Shown here one piece after another: positions 18,663-28,386 of a stretch of 64,000 nucleotides of DNA. The stretch is from assembly GCF_000245015.1 (NCBI RefSeq), contig NZ_JH600070.1, forward strand, positions 699,594 through 763,593, written 5' to 3'. The notes beneath the pieces were generated by a model. The model saw only the letters and a list, made by a program, of their open reading frames with translations. It was not told the origin of the DNA and searched no databases. The position numbers and the translations under genes are program-made. Every line of letters starts with the position of its first letter. Position 1 is the first letter of the stretch. Origin of the DNA: Beggiatoa alba B18LD. Its GTDB lineage: Bacteria > Pseudomonadota > Gammaproteobacteria > Beggiatoales > Beggiatoaceae.

Positions 18663-20858
18663 CTAATTCCGTTTAGTATCTAAACGGACTAAACAGTCAC
18701 TGAGTTCATTCAGTAATTCTTCGATTTGATAATTGCTTTTTTGAAAAATTCTTTCCACTCGATGATTGAGTAGAAGACGGTCTTCTTGCGTAATGTCTTT
18801 TGCGGTGAGTACAACGACAGGAATTGCACGCCATGCAGGATTTTCGCGCAGTTTAGCGACGAATTCAAAACCATCCATTTCAGGCATCATTAAATCAGTA
18901 ATGATTAAATCAGGTTGTTTGAAGGGTAAATATTCAAGGGCAATCCGTCCATTTTCTGCGGTTTGAATGTCCCATCCGTTCTTTTTCAAAACAGTGCTAA
19001 TCATTTCACGGGTGACGGGGTCATCTTCAACCAGCATGATGTGTTGAGAGCCTTTATCCTTATCTAAATATTTACGCAGTACATGACTGAGTTCATCACG
19101 ATTAATTGGTTTGGTTAAATATTCATTCGCGCCGAGCGCATAACCAATGCTTTTGTCTTCAATCAGCGAAATGATGATAACGGGGATATTAATGAGTTCT
19201 GCATCTTTTTTAATAGCTGTTAATACCATCCAGCCATCCATGCCAGGCATCATGACATCTAACGTGATTGCATGGGGTTTAAGCTCTCTTGCGAGTTTTA
19301 GCCCTTGTTCTCCTGAACTAGCAGTGACGACTTGATAGCCTGATTTACATAAATAATTTTGTAATAATTCGCGCACGACGGAGTCATCATCGATAACAAG
19401 AATCGTGTCGCCTTTAGTACCGTCTTCATTCTCGTTTGTTGCCTCACCCGCTAATACACGGCTGGCATCTTTGACAACGTAAGCGGGCAATCTGATGGTA
19501 AAAGTGCTACCTATGCCATATTCGCTGTCGACATGAATATCACCGCCCATCATTTCGGCGAAGCGTTTTGTAATGGTTAAGCCTAAACCTGTCCCCCCGT
19601 ATTTACGGGTTGTAGATGAGTCTGCTTGTGTAAACGGTTGGAATAATTTGCTGATTTGCTCCGCCGTCATGCCGATGCCTTGGTCTTTGACGATGAATAA
19701 AATCCAATCTTTATTTTCTTCACTTTGCCGATGAACATTGAGGGTTATCAGCCCATTTTCGGTAAATTTTGCGGCATTACTGAGCAGATTAAATAACATT
19801 TGCCGAACTTTGGTTAAGTCCGCGTGCATATCGCCGAGTTGTTCGGCACTGTCGCAAATTAAGTTTAAACGGTTCGATTTATTTTGTATTAATGGTTCAA
19901 TGGTAGAGACAACTTCAGAAATAACTAGCGTTAAATCAAATGTTTCTGTGTAAACATCCATTTTGCCCGCTTCAATTTTAGAAATATCTAAAACGTCATT
20001 AATGAGTCCTAATAAATGTTTGCCTGCCGCATAAATTTTTTGTACGTCGGGGACTAATTCCTCACACCCTAAATCAGGCATGTCTTCTTGTAAAATTTCG
20101 CTATAGCCGATAATGGCATTTAAAGGGGTACGCAACTCATGACTCATGTTCGCTAAAAAGGCACTTTTGGCTTTATTCGCTTCTTCGGCTGCTTCTTTTG
20201 CAATGCGTAAGGCTTCTTCAGCCCGTTTATGTGCCGTGATATCAATGATAATGCCGACTAAACCTGCAACAACGCCATCGGTGCTGCGGAAAGTGGTTTG
20301 ATTGAGCAAAACATTGTGAGCCTCTCCATCAGCGAAATGAATCACCGTTTCGTATGAGAGCTTACCTTCGTCATGAGCAAATAATTCAACTTCTTTTTGT
20401 TGAAACTCTTCAGCAATTTCAGGTGAATATAAATCTATCGCAGTATGTCCAACGATTTGCGCTTCAGATAATCCGAGACATTGTTCAAAAGCACGATTGC
20501 ACCCTAAATACATGCCTTCTATATTTTTAAAAAAAATAGGGTTAGAGATGCTATTTAATAGCGTTTGTAAAAACAAAAGGCTATTACGTTGCACCGCTTC
20601 GATACGTTTACGTTCTTGAACCTCCCGTTGTAAACGGGCGTTATTTTCGGCGAGTTCGTGCGTCCTTTCTGTCACTTGAGTTTCCAGTGAATTGCGGACA
20701 TCTAATAATTGACGTTCAAATACGTCCGCATGATCTGTTGTAGTTTCTAACGAAATTTCTAAGTCTAATTTTTCCTGTGCTAACTTCGTGACTTGTTGAC
20801 GAAGTTCCGTAATTTCTTGACGTAACGCAAGGATTAATTCATTTTCAGATGACATCAT
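18663..20858 (-). CDS. Hybrid histidine kinase with coiled coil, PAS and two receiver domains
   Basis: The 731-residue soluble protein begins with a coiled coil (about 1-90) that includes the module EKLDLEISLETTTDHAD near residue 27. A PAS domain (about 95-215), HisKA (His near 239 in [11 protein letters not shown]) and HATPase_c (NLLSNAAKFT, then DQGIGM and GGTGLGL) follow. Two receiver domains have phosphoacceptor Asp in AITLDVMMPGMDGW and LIITDLMMPEMDGF. No membrane helix is seen, so the PAS domain probably senses a cytosolic ligand or partner. The same coiled-coil module begins the two next signalling proteins at 21171 and 22212. The gene starts 38 bp upstream of ettA on the same strand. 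The output protein is not identified. Confidence 0.9.
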   Translation of the reverse strand: MMSSENELILALRQEITELRQQVTKLAQEKLDLEISLETTTDHADVFERQLLDVRNSLETQVTERTHELAENNARLQREVQERKRIEAVQRNSLLFLQTLLNSISNPIFFKNIEGMYLGCNRAFEQCLGLSEAQIVGHTAIDLYSPEIAEEFQQKEVELFAHDEGKLSYETVIHFADGEAHNVLLNQTTFRSTDGVVAGLVGIIIDITAHKRAEEALRIAKEAAEEANKAKSAFLANMSHELRTPLNAIIGYSEILQEDMPDLGCEELVPDVQKIYAAGKHLLGLINDVLDISKIEAGKMDVYTETFDLTLVISEVVSTIEPLIQNKSNRLNLICDSAEQLGDMHADLTKVRQMLFNLLSNAAKFTENGLITLNVHRQSEENKDWILFIVKDQGIGMTAEQISKLFQPFTQADSSTTRKYGGTGLGLTITKRFAEMMGGDIHVDSEYGIGSTFTIRLPAYVVKDASRVLAGEATNENEDGTKGDTILVIDDDSVVRELLQNYLCKSGYQVVTASSGEQGLKLARELKPHAITLDVMMPGMDGWMVLTAIKKDAELINIPVIIISLIEDKSIGYALGANEYLTKPINRDELSHVLRKYLDKDKGSQHIMLVEDDPVTREMISTVLKKNGWDIQTAENGRIALEYLPFKQPDLIITDLMMPEMDGFEFVAKLRENPAWRAIPVVVLTAKDITQEDRLLLNHRVERIFQKSNYQIEELLNELSDCLVRLDTKRN

Positions 20859-21170
20859 TATGTAGGAGTTACGCGCAGATTATAAAGGGGGGTGAAATGG
20901 CAATACTTGGATGGCTAATTGTAATTTCTTTTATAAGTGAGTATAAGTTCTCTTTGTTAAAAGATAGTAAAACACTTAATTAACAAATTTTTACAGCCAT
21001 TTAACTTCACCGTTTGTCTTTTCCTCTTTGATAATGAGTACATAAGTAATGCATCACTATTAATGGAGTCATTCTTGATGAATTAAACAAGATAACATAA
21101 GTCATTTGTTATTTAAGGGTAAAACACTTTTAAAGCGGATACAAATTATTCAAGTTTTGGTTGATATAAC
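20859..21170. other. 312-bp gap between two kinase genes, nothing identified
   Basis: This stretch lies between the stop of the short kinase at 21171 and the start of the hybrid kinase at 20858. It must hold the promoter of the hybrid kinase and the end of the preceding transcript. I see no open frame, repeat of the window's families or strong hairpin. Confidence 0.5.
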
Positions 21171-22052
21171 CTAACTTAAGACAACGGCGGGCAAGGTGAA
21201 ATAAAATAAGCTCCCTTCACTAACACCGCTTTCTACGCCAACCGTTCCGCCCAATTTTTTAACAATCTGTTGCACAATAGACAGCCCCAGTCCTGTACCT
21301 TCTACCCAATTACGGGTTGGTAAGCGTGTAAATGGGGTGAATAATTGTGATTGTAATTCGAGAGGAATACCGTTGCCGTTATCTTTAACCCAAAAGCGAA
21401 TTTGTCCCGTTTTTAACGGATTTGACCCCAACACTAAATGAGGTGGACGACCCCCATATTTTAAGCCATTACTTAAATAGTTTGCCCAAATCCCTTCAAC
21501 CCAAGGCGCGTAACCATTAGCGAATGCTAATTGCTCGGGAATTTCTATCGTTCCTTGATATTCCTCTAACAAATGCGCGAGGCGTTCATGAATGACCTGT
21601 TGCACAATGCTGTGCATATCCAACGGATAAATTTCTACTTGTCCCTTCTGCGAAACACCTGCCAGCAATAATAAGTCTTGAATAATGTTATGAAGCTGTT
21701 TTGCCCCTTGATCTAACCACTGTAACCGATTAGCAAAATCTATACTCATAGGCTGTCCAACTTTGCATTCCGCTTGAAGTATGCTGATAACACTCATGAT
21801 TCCCCCTAAAGGGTTTTTTAAGTCATGGGCAACGGTACGAGCAAATGCAGCAACTTCTAAATTACGCTGTTCCAATTCTGTTGAGCGATTCAACAATTGT
21901 TGTGCAAATAAATCAGCTAACTGTGTACTGGTTTCTAAAGAAATAGATAAGTCACTATTTTCTTTTTGCAACTGTTTAACCATTGCACGGAGTGCATCAA
22001 CCGAATCACTGTCAGTTTTTATCGTCTTGGGGTCTGTTGATGAAGTTCCCAT
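21171..22052 (-). CDS. Short soluble histidine kinase with shared coiled-coil module
   Basis: The 293-residue protein consists of an N-terminal coiled coil with the module ENSDLSISLETSTQLAD near residue 30, a HisKA domain with His near residue 76 (ARTVAHDLKNPLGG) and a HATPase_c domain ([30 protein letters not shown]). There is no sensor domain, receiver or membrane segment, so input must come through a partner, perhaps via the coiled coil. It is a close paralogue of the kinase at the left edge of the window, where a receiver domain replaces this N-terminus. A 312-bp gap separates it from the hybrid kinase downstream. Confidence 0.88.
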   Translation of the reverse strand: MGTSSTDPKTIKTDSDSVDALRAMVKQLQKENSDLSISLETSTQLADLFAQQLLNRSTELEQRNLEVAAFARTVAHDLKNPLGGIMSVISILQAECKVGQPMSIDFANRLQWLDQGAKQLHNIIQDLLLLAGVSQKGQVEIYPLDMHSIVQQVIHERLAHLLEEYQGTIEIPEQLAFANGYAPWVEGIWANYLSNGLKYGGRPPHLVLGSNPLKTGQIRFWVKDNGNGIPLELQSQLFTPFTRLPTRNWVEGTGLGLSIVQQIVKKLGGTVGVESGVSEGSLFYFTLPAVVLS

Positions 22053-22211
22053 ATTGATACCTCACCTGAATATAGGCTAAACCATTGAGCATATTAAGTA
22101 TTAATGCTGTAATTCTGTTTCTTTTGACAAAAAATAACCACTGACTGATGAGCAAACAGGATATGTTCAATTATCCTCTGTGAGTGACGACAAAATGATT
22201 TCTCACATGGT

Positions 22212-24308
22212 TTATTTTGACAATACCAATTTTGCCTGCTCTTCTATCAGAAGCTGCTGCATGTCTTCTTTTAACAAAGGTCTATAGAAAATAAATCCTT
22301 GCACATATTCACAGGCAAGCTGGGTGAGTGCGTCTAATTGTGCAGAAGTTTCCACCCCCTCCGCAACAACTCGCATTTCTAGGCTGTGCGCCATATTGAT
22401 GATGGTAGAGATTAAAATATTACCGCTACTAGTATGAATATCATTAATGAAAGATTTATCAATTTTTAAAATATCTAAGGAAAATTGTTTTAAATAATTG
22501 AGTGAAGAGTAACCCGTCCCAAAATCATCAATTGCCATAGAAATGCCTAAATCTTGTAATGCCTGAATTTTCTTCAATGTTTTCTCAGCACTGGTCATTG
22601 CTAAGGTTTCAGTAATTTCTAATTCTAACCAGCGCGGGTCTAAATGACTTTGTTGTAAAGCCGCATTGATACTATTTAATAAACCTTGATGGTGAAATTG
22701 GCGCACCGATAAATTGACAGCTAACCGAATCGCAGGTAATCCCTGATCTTGCCAAAGCTTATTTTGTAGGCAAGCAGTCCGCAACGCCCATTCCCCAATG
22801 GGAATAATTAAACCAGTTGATTCTGCTAAGGGAATAAAATCATTAGGAGAAATAAGCCCTAATTGCGGATGTTGCCAACGAATGAGAGCCTCTGCACCAA
22901 TAATACGCTGATTTTTAAGCTCAAGTTGTGGTTGATAACAGAGATAAAACTCATTATTTTCTAAAGCACGTCGTAGCCCATTTTGCATTGTTAAACGTTT
23001 ACGTGCTTCCACATTCATCGGTTTGCTGTAAAACAAATAGTTATTACGCCCTTGCTGTTTTGCTTCAAACATGGCGTTATCAGCGTGTTTGAGTAACTCG
23101 TCAATATCGTCACCATCTTCAGGATAAAGACTAATACCGATTGTTGCACTGATAAAAATTTCAAATCCTTCTAATAAAAAAGAACGTTGCAGATGACGCA
23201 ACAATCTATCTGCCATGTCTGCCGCTGATTGCAAAATCGTCTGTTCATTTCTCAACCCGTCCAGTAACACGACAAATTCATCCCCGCCTAAGCGGGCAAC
23301 TGAATCAGTATCTTCATTCACACAATTCAGCAGACGATGGGCGACATTTTGCAAAAGTTGATCGCCTGTTGGGTGACTGAATGCCGTATTTACATCTTTA
23401 AAATTATCTAAATCAATGAATAATAGGGCGAGTCGGTATTTTTCCCGTTGCGCCCGTTTAATCGCAAGGCGGAGTCGGTCTTGAAATAAGGCACGATTGG
23501 GGAGCGTTGTCAGTGCATCATAATGGGATAACTGATAAATACGCTGTTCAGAAAGACGTTGATGCGTGTTATCTGTCAGAATACCAATATAATGCGTTAT
23601 TTTTTGTTGCTCATTTTTAACCGCACTGATACTTAACCAACAGGCAAACACATCAATATTTTTGCGACGATTCCAAATTTCGCCGCTCCAATGCCCTAGC
23701 GTATTGATTGCCTCCCACATATTCTGATAAAACAGTTCTTCATGTAGCCCTGATTTTAAAATACTGGGATTTTTTCCCAAACATTCGACCTCGGTATAAC
23801 CTGTTAATTTAGTAAAGGCTTGATTTGCAAGAATAATATGGCAATTTGCATCCGTGATAACAATCCCTTCGCGGCTTGCTTGGAAGACACTAGCCGCTAA
23901 TTTTAATTGTGCTTCTGCATGTTCACGCTCACAAATTTCTGCCTGCAACTTTAAATTATTTTCTGCAAGTTCTTTTGTCCTACGTCTTACTTCACTCTCT
24001 AACACGTTACGCGCTTCTAATAACTCCGTTTGAAACAAATCTGTTGTTTCTGTCACTGTTTGCAAAGACAGTTCTAAATCTTTTTTTTCCTGTTCTAAAA
24101 CAGCAAATTGCTGACGGAATTTGGCAAGGCGATTTAATAATTCATACTCAATTAAATCACCATGTTCAGTGCTCGCTTCAAGGGAAATTTGCAAGTCATC
24201 CTTTTCTGCCTCTAACTCGCGTAAACGCTGATGTAGTTCCCTCAATTCTAAGAGTAAAGTTGCTTTGGTTTTATTCTGCATCTCGTTAGCCTTGAAAAAC
24301 TGAATCAT
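22212..24308 (-). CDS. PAS-GGDEF-EAL cyclic-di-GMP protein with duplicated coiled-coil module
   Basis: The 698-residue protein starts with a long coiled coil (about 10-145) holding two tandem copies of the shared module: KDDLQISLEASTEHGD and KKDLELSLQTVTETTD. A PAS domain (about 150-265), a GGDEF domain with an intact LGGDEFVVLL near residue 337, and an EAL domain starting AEALIRWQHP near residue 467 follow. The EAL domain keeps LELEITE, IAIDDFGTGYSSL and the EGVET motif, so both diguanylate cyclase and phosphodiesterase activities are plausible. It has no membrane helix. The frame begins at ATG 24308, but the ATG at 24281 (MQNKTKATLL) has a better-placed AAGG and may be the true start. Confidence 0.9.
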   Translation of the reverse strand: MIQFFKANEMQNKTKATLLLELRELHQRLRELEAEKDDLQISLEASTEHGDLIEYELLNRLAKFRQQFAVLEQEKKDLELSLQTVTETTDLFQTELLEARNVLESEVRRRTKELAENNLKLQAEICEREHAEAQLKLAASVFQASREGIVITDANCHIILANQAFTKLTGYTEVECLGKNPSILKSGLHEELFYQNMWEAINTLGHWSGEIWNRRKNIDVFACWLSISAVKNEQQKITHYIGILTDNTHQRLSEQRIYQLSHYDALTTLPNRALFQDRLRLAIKRAQREKYRLALLFIDLDNFKDVNTAFSHPTGDQLLQNVAHRLLNCVNEDTDSVARLGGDEFVVLLDGLRNEQTILQSAADMADRLLRHLQRSFLLEGFEIFISATIGISLYPEDGDDIDELLKHADNAMFEAKQQGRNNYLFYSKPMNVEARKRLTMQNGLRRALENNEFYLCYQPQLELKNQRIIGAEALIRWQHPQLGLISPNDFIPLAESTGLIIPIGEWALRTACLQNKLWQDQGLPAIRLAVNLSVRQFHHQGLLNSINAALQQSHLDPRWLELEITETLAMTSAEKTLKKIQALQDLGISMAIDDFGTGYSSLNYLKQFSLDILKIDKSFINDIHTSSGNILISTIINMAHSLEMRVVAEGVETSAQLDALTQLACEYVQGFIFYRPLLKEDMQQLLIEEQAKLVLSK

Positions 24309-24410
24309 CAGACAATGACTAAAATCAGTATGCGTATGTGAATACTACGACGGCAATTTATCTAACGCGATAAAATTGTAAAGTAAATGACGTGGGTGAC
24401 AGGATAAAGA

Positions 24411-24755
24411 CTATTCAAGTTGTAAGGTCAACGTCGGCATTAAACGTTGCAGATTTTTTAATAACCTCACTTGCCAAGGTACTTGCTCGTAACCAATCAC
24501 CGCTAGCTGTAAGTTCTTTTTATTTCTAACATTAATCACAAATTTGGTCATCGTATTAATGCCAGAACTATTTAAAAACTCTAACCCTCGTACATCAAGT
24601 GTTAATTCCTCAATGGGTTGCTCGGCGGCTTGGTTCATCAACTCCAACAAAGGTGCATACTCGTCACTGCCACTCAACAACAACGAACCTTTACAGATAA
24701 TCACATGAGTTGTTGCATCAAACGTAATATCATAATCATCGGTTTTTATTTGCAT
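24411..24755 (-). CDS. STAS-domain protein (slr1659-type anti-sigma antagonist-like)
   Basis: The 114-residue protein is a single STAS-like domain. The segment LTLDVRGLEFLNSSGINTMT matches the phosphorylation loop of SpoIIAA-type antagonists, and the Ser pair in NSSG includes the residue normally phosphorylated by a partner kinase. The form resembles the group named after Synechocystis slr1659. It is followed downstream by the GGDEF-EAL gene and preceded, 62 bp away, by a GHKL-like gene of the slr1658 type on the same strand, so the two are probably co-transcribed and interact as a partner-switching pair. Confidence 0.75.
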   Translation of the reverse strand: MQIKTDDYDITFDATTHVIICKGSLLLSGSDEYAPLLELMNQAAEQPIEELTLDVRGLEFLNSSGINTMTKFVINVRNKKNLQLAVIGYEQVPWQVRLLKNLQRLMPTLTLQLE

Positions 24756-24817
24756 AACTTTTTACTCTACGATAGTTCTTTTTAAGAAATCCATTCTATT
24801 AATAACAATAACAAGGT

Positions 24818-25411
24818 TTAAGATACATCAAGAGAAACTCGGGTTGTCACAATAGCGATGGGTGGATTTTCCTCTATTGTATCGAATTTCCAACTCAACG
24901 TAGCGGAATAGTCGCAAATCATGCTTAAGAATCCTAAACCTGAATGTCCTTTGCTTCCTTCAGAACTCGCATTAGCCTCCATTTGCTGAATATATAATTC
25001 TTGTGGGTCTTCGTTCAGTATTCTGGTGATGAATGCCTGAAATTGTTCAACATTATCAGGATTGATACTATTAACCACTTGGAAAATTAATCGATCTCTG
25101 AAAAGATGAAAGGCGATTTTAGTCGGAAAACTCGCTGTTTCATCGTTAAACTTCATCGCATTTTCTAATAACTCATTTGCGATATATTTCACTGCATTCT
25201 TACTCTTAGCAGGAATATAGCTGCCATTATTCGCTTCACGTTTTTCAGGATTACCCACAAAAAAAGTTTGCAAATAATCCGCAATAAAATCCGCTGACAG
25301 CCCATTATTCCGCCACCGTTGTTTTAACGGAATTGATGTTGGGGAAAAGCCAATGACGAGATACTCGGCATGCTCCTCCAAATCAGTAAAATCGCCAAAG
25401 AATTGGGACAT
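24818..25411 (-). CDS. GHKL-like regulator (slr1658-type), partner of the STAS protein
   Basis: The 197-residue protein contains ANELLENAMKF near residue 79, which matches the ATP-binding N-box of GHKL kinases. A GHSGLGFLSMICDYSA segment near residue 154 resembles the G2 box and following helix of anti-sigma kinases such as SpoIIAB. The usual DxGxG box between them is not present; the equivalent region reads VVNSINPDNV. It may therefore bind ATP weakly or not act as a kinase. Its position beside a STAS protein with a conserved Ser suggests a partner-switching module, but no sigma factor is in the window. The gene is preceded by a 605-bp gap. Confidence 0.65.
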   Translation of the reverse strand: MSQFFGDFTDLEEHAEYLVIGFSPTSIPLKQRWRNNGLSADFIADYLQTFFVGNPEKREANNGSYIPAKSKNAVKYIANELLENAMKFNDETASFPTKIAFHLFRDRLIFQVVNSINPDNVEQFQAFITRILNEDPQELYIQQMEANASSEGSKGHSGLGFLSMICDYSATLSWKFDTIEENPPIAIVTTRVSLDVS

Positions 25412-26016
25412 CGTTTAATAAACCTCCATCAAACTGCTTAGTTTTCCCTAATCACGACAATGGTTAATACTAACAAAGGTTGATGACAGCTAACGGCTTT
25501 GCCATACGTGATGCGGGAATATTTTTAACGGGTAATATTTAAACACTTGTTTAAAAAGACACAGTGCTGATAACTATTTTTATTGAATTCGCACTATCCG
25601 TGCTTTCTACTTTACACTTGATGGTTAATACCCATATCATTTTTTTAAGAAAATTATATGATTCAGTATATGAGAAACATCTACAATGCAGCATATTTTT
25701 ATCTTAAGGGTATTAATTCAGTGATTATGCGCTACTAATTGCACAAATCAATAAAAGCGATAACCTTGTTAATTCTTAACATCTCTATCGCGGTAGCTTT
25801 AAATTCATGTCCAGCATATCAATATAAAAGATGGACAACTTAAAAAGTTCATTGCAACAAGCAACACCTAATTATCCTGTATTTTGTTACGTCATTATTT
25901 TATTTATGCTTGATACAGGCAGTTTACAAATGATTTTTTTAACCATAATCTCAACTAATTTAAGTATCTTAATTCACATCATTCACAGTACAACCTCAAA
26001 AATTTAGAGATAATCA
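25412..26016. other. 605-bp AT-rich divergent intergenic region, nothing identified
   Basis: This gap lies between two divergently transcribed signalling operons and must hold both promoters. I see no convincing open frame, RNA gene, repeat of the window's families, or long hairpin in it. Its size leaves room for several regulator sites. Confidence 0.6.
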
Positions 26017-28239
26017 GTGAAAACTCAAAATAAAATAGTTGTCTTCATGTTTACCATGCTTGCATTATTAGGTGTTCCCATTATTTTAATGGGTTACATC
26101 ATCATTAATAAAATTATTTACGAACTCAATGAAAAATTAATTGAAAAAGAACTTTTCATTATACAACAAGATATTATATCAGCGTATAACACACTTAAAA
26201 AAAATGGGCTTACGAATAATGCTGAAGCAACCACGCAAGCACAGATAGAAATTTTAAAACGCTATCAATATTTTAAACTTAATGAAACAGGCTACTTTTA
26301 TATTATCAATTCGAGTGGAAAAGTTGTTTTACATCCTAATTTTGAGCAAGGAAGTATTTTTAATACTAATTATGCAAAACAGCTTATTCAAGAAAAAAGA
26401 GGAGTTATACATAGTCGCATCCAAGACAAAATTTATTATAGTGTTTTTCAAGATTTTCCTGCTTGGGATTGGATTATTGTCATCAGTATTGCGGAGACAG
26501 AACTATTTAAAGATCGTGCGTTTTATTTAAACTTTGTCATTATAATGAGTTTTCTTATTTTTGCAGGCGTATTGTTATTATCGTACCTTTCTACACGAGG
26601 AACAACTCAGAACATACAAGCCATTTTACAATACTTAAAAGCAATTGAATGTGGTGACTTAACCAATTCACCACCTAAAGTCACCCATGATGAAATTGGG
26701 ATGATTTTACAAGGCATTATTTCTATGGTAACTCGCTTAACTAGCATCAATAAACAACTCATCGATGAAATTCAACATCGTTATACCATAGAAACTGCCT
26801 TATTAGAGGCAAAAGAATCTGCAGAAAAAGCCCGCCATGCCGCAGAAGCAGCTAACCGAGCCAAGAGTACATTCCTTGCCAATATGAGCCATGAATTGCG
26901 TACCCCACTTAATGGTATTTTAGGCTACACCCAAATTTTACAAAGAGATAAAAATTTAACCTCGCATCAAATTGATGGCATTCACATTATCCACAGCAGC
27001 GGTGAATACTTACTCACACTGATTAATGACATTTTAGACCTTTCTAAAATAGAAGCGAATCAACTCGATTTATTTCCCCTTGATTTCAACTTACATGAAT
27101 TTTTACAAGAGCTAGTCCATTTATTCCAAATCCGTGCGAAAGAAAAAGGCATCAGCTTTTTATATGAACCTGTGACCCATTTACCTGTTGGCGTTCATGG
27201 TGATGCCATTCGATTACGTCAAATTCTCATCAATTTATTGAGCAATGCGACAAAATTTACAGAGCGAGGCGGTGTCACCTTTAAGGTTGGCTACTATGAA
27301 GACAAAATCCGTTTTCAAATTGAAGATACTGGCGTTGGTATTCATCCCCATGATATAGAAAACATTTTTATTCCTTTCCAACAATTAGGGGAAGTAACCC
27401 GAAAAACGGCAGGCACAGGATTAGGATTATCAATTACGAAACGTCTTGTTGAAAGAATGGGCGGTCAGATTCACTTAGAAAGCACTATAGGACAAGGAAG
27501 TATTTTCTGGTTTGCCATTGTGTTACCTGAAGCGACCGATTTTAAAAAAGACCATACTGAAATACAAGAAACCATTGTTGCCTATGAAGGTAATCCCCGT
27601 ACCATTTTAATTATTGACGATAAAGAAAAGAATCGAGCTATTCTACGTAATCTATTAATTCCTTTAGGGTTTAAACTTACCGAAGCAAACAATGGACAAG
27701 AAGGGCTTGCACAAGCATTACAAACGCCACCTAATTTAATCCTCACTGATTTAATCATGCCGTTAATGGATGGGTTTGAATTTACACATCATCTCCGCTC
27801 TTTTACCAATCTTGAAAACGTGCCAATTATCGCAACCTCTTCAAGTGTTTTTGCACAACATCGTCAGGAAAGTTTAAAAGCGGGATGCGATGCATTTATT
27901 ACTAAACCTATTCAACAAGATGAACTACTCGCAATTATTCAGCAATTATTAAACATTCAATGGGTTTATGCTTGTCACACAACTAAAGCCGCAGGGGATA
28001 TGCCGACTGAAAGTGAACATGAAATTTTAATTCCCTGCTTACCAACTGTACAGCTTGATATTCTTTATGATTTAGCAATGATGGGAGATATTACTGGCAT
28101 TAATAAACAACTAGAATTAATCGATAATCGCGACCCTCATGCAATGAGTTTTATCGAAAAAATCCGTAATCTAGCAGCTAATTTTCAAGTTGAAGAAATC
28201 TGTCATCTACTTGCCCCTTATTTAAATCAAAAGTCTTAA
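26017..28239 (+). CDS. Membrane hybrid histidine kinase with Cache-type sensor
   Basis: The 740-residue protein starts at a GTG (26017). It has a transmembrane helix at about 9-31, a periplasmic single-Cache domain ([19 protein letters not shown] near residue 90), a second helix near 170-192 and a HAMP-like segment. HisKA (His near 292 in [14 protein letters not shown]), HATPase_c ([25 protein letters not shown]) and a receiver domain with Asp in [14 protein letters not shown] follow. About 90 further residues at the C-terminus are not assigned. Cache domains of this kind bind small organic molecules. It is divergent from the STAS/GHKL pair and lies alone, 147 bp before the methanethiol oxidase gene. 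Confidence 0.9.
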   Translation: MKTQNKIVVFMFTMLALLGVPIILMGYIIINKIIYELNEKLIEKELFIIQQDIISAYNTLKKNGLTNNAEATTQAQIEILKRYQYFKLNETGYFYIINSSGKVVLHPNFEQGSIFNTNYAKQLIQEKRGVIHSRIQDKIYYSVFQDFPAWDWIIVISIAETELFKDRAFYLNFVIIMSFLIFAGVLLLSYLSTRGTTQNIQAILQYLKAIECGDLTNSPPKVTHDEIGMILQGIISMVTRLTSINKQLIDEIQHRYTIETALLEAKESAEKARHAAEAANRAKSTFLANMSHELRTPLNGILGYTQILQRDKNLTSHQIDGIHIIHSSGEYLLTLINDILDLSKIEANQLDLFPLDFNLHEFLQELVHLFQIRAKEKGISFLYEPVTHLPVGVHGDAIRLRQILINLLSNATKFTERGGVTFKVGYYEDKIRFQIEDTGVGIHPHDIENIFIPFQQLGEVTRKTAGTGLGLSITKRLVERMGGQIHLESTIGQGSIFWFAIVLPEATDFKKDHTEIQETIVAYEGNPRTILIIDDKEKNRAILRNLLIPLGFKLTEANNGQEGLAQALQTPPNLILTDLIMPLMDGFEFTHHLRSFTNLENVPIIATSSSVFAQHRQESLKAGCDAFITKPIQQDELLAIIQQLLNIQWVYACHTTKAAGDMPTESEHEILIPCLPTVQLDILYDLAMMGDITGINKQLELIDNRDPHAMSFIEKIRNLAANFQVEEICHLLAPYLNQKS

Positions 28240-28386
28240 TTGTTCAACTTATACTTATAACGCCTCTCTTGAGCAAATAAAGAAAAAATTATTATATTTC
28301 TTATAAAAATCACGATAACGTACCCGTTTTTATGATGACGGGTAATGTTAATTGCTGATACTAACCCCTAAAGGAGCTATCAATTT

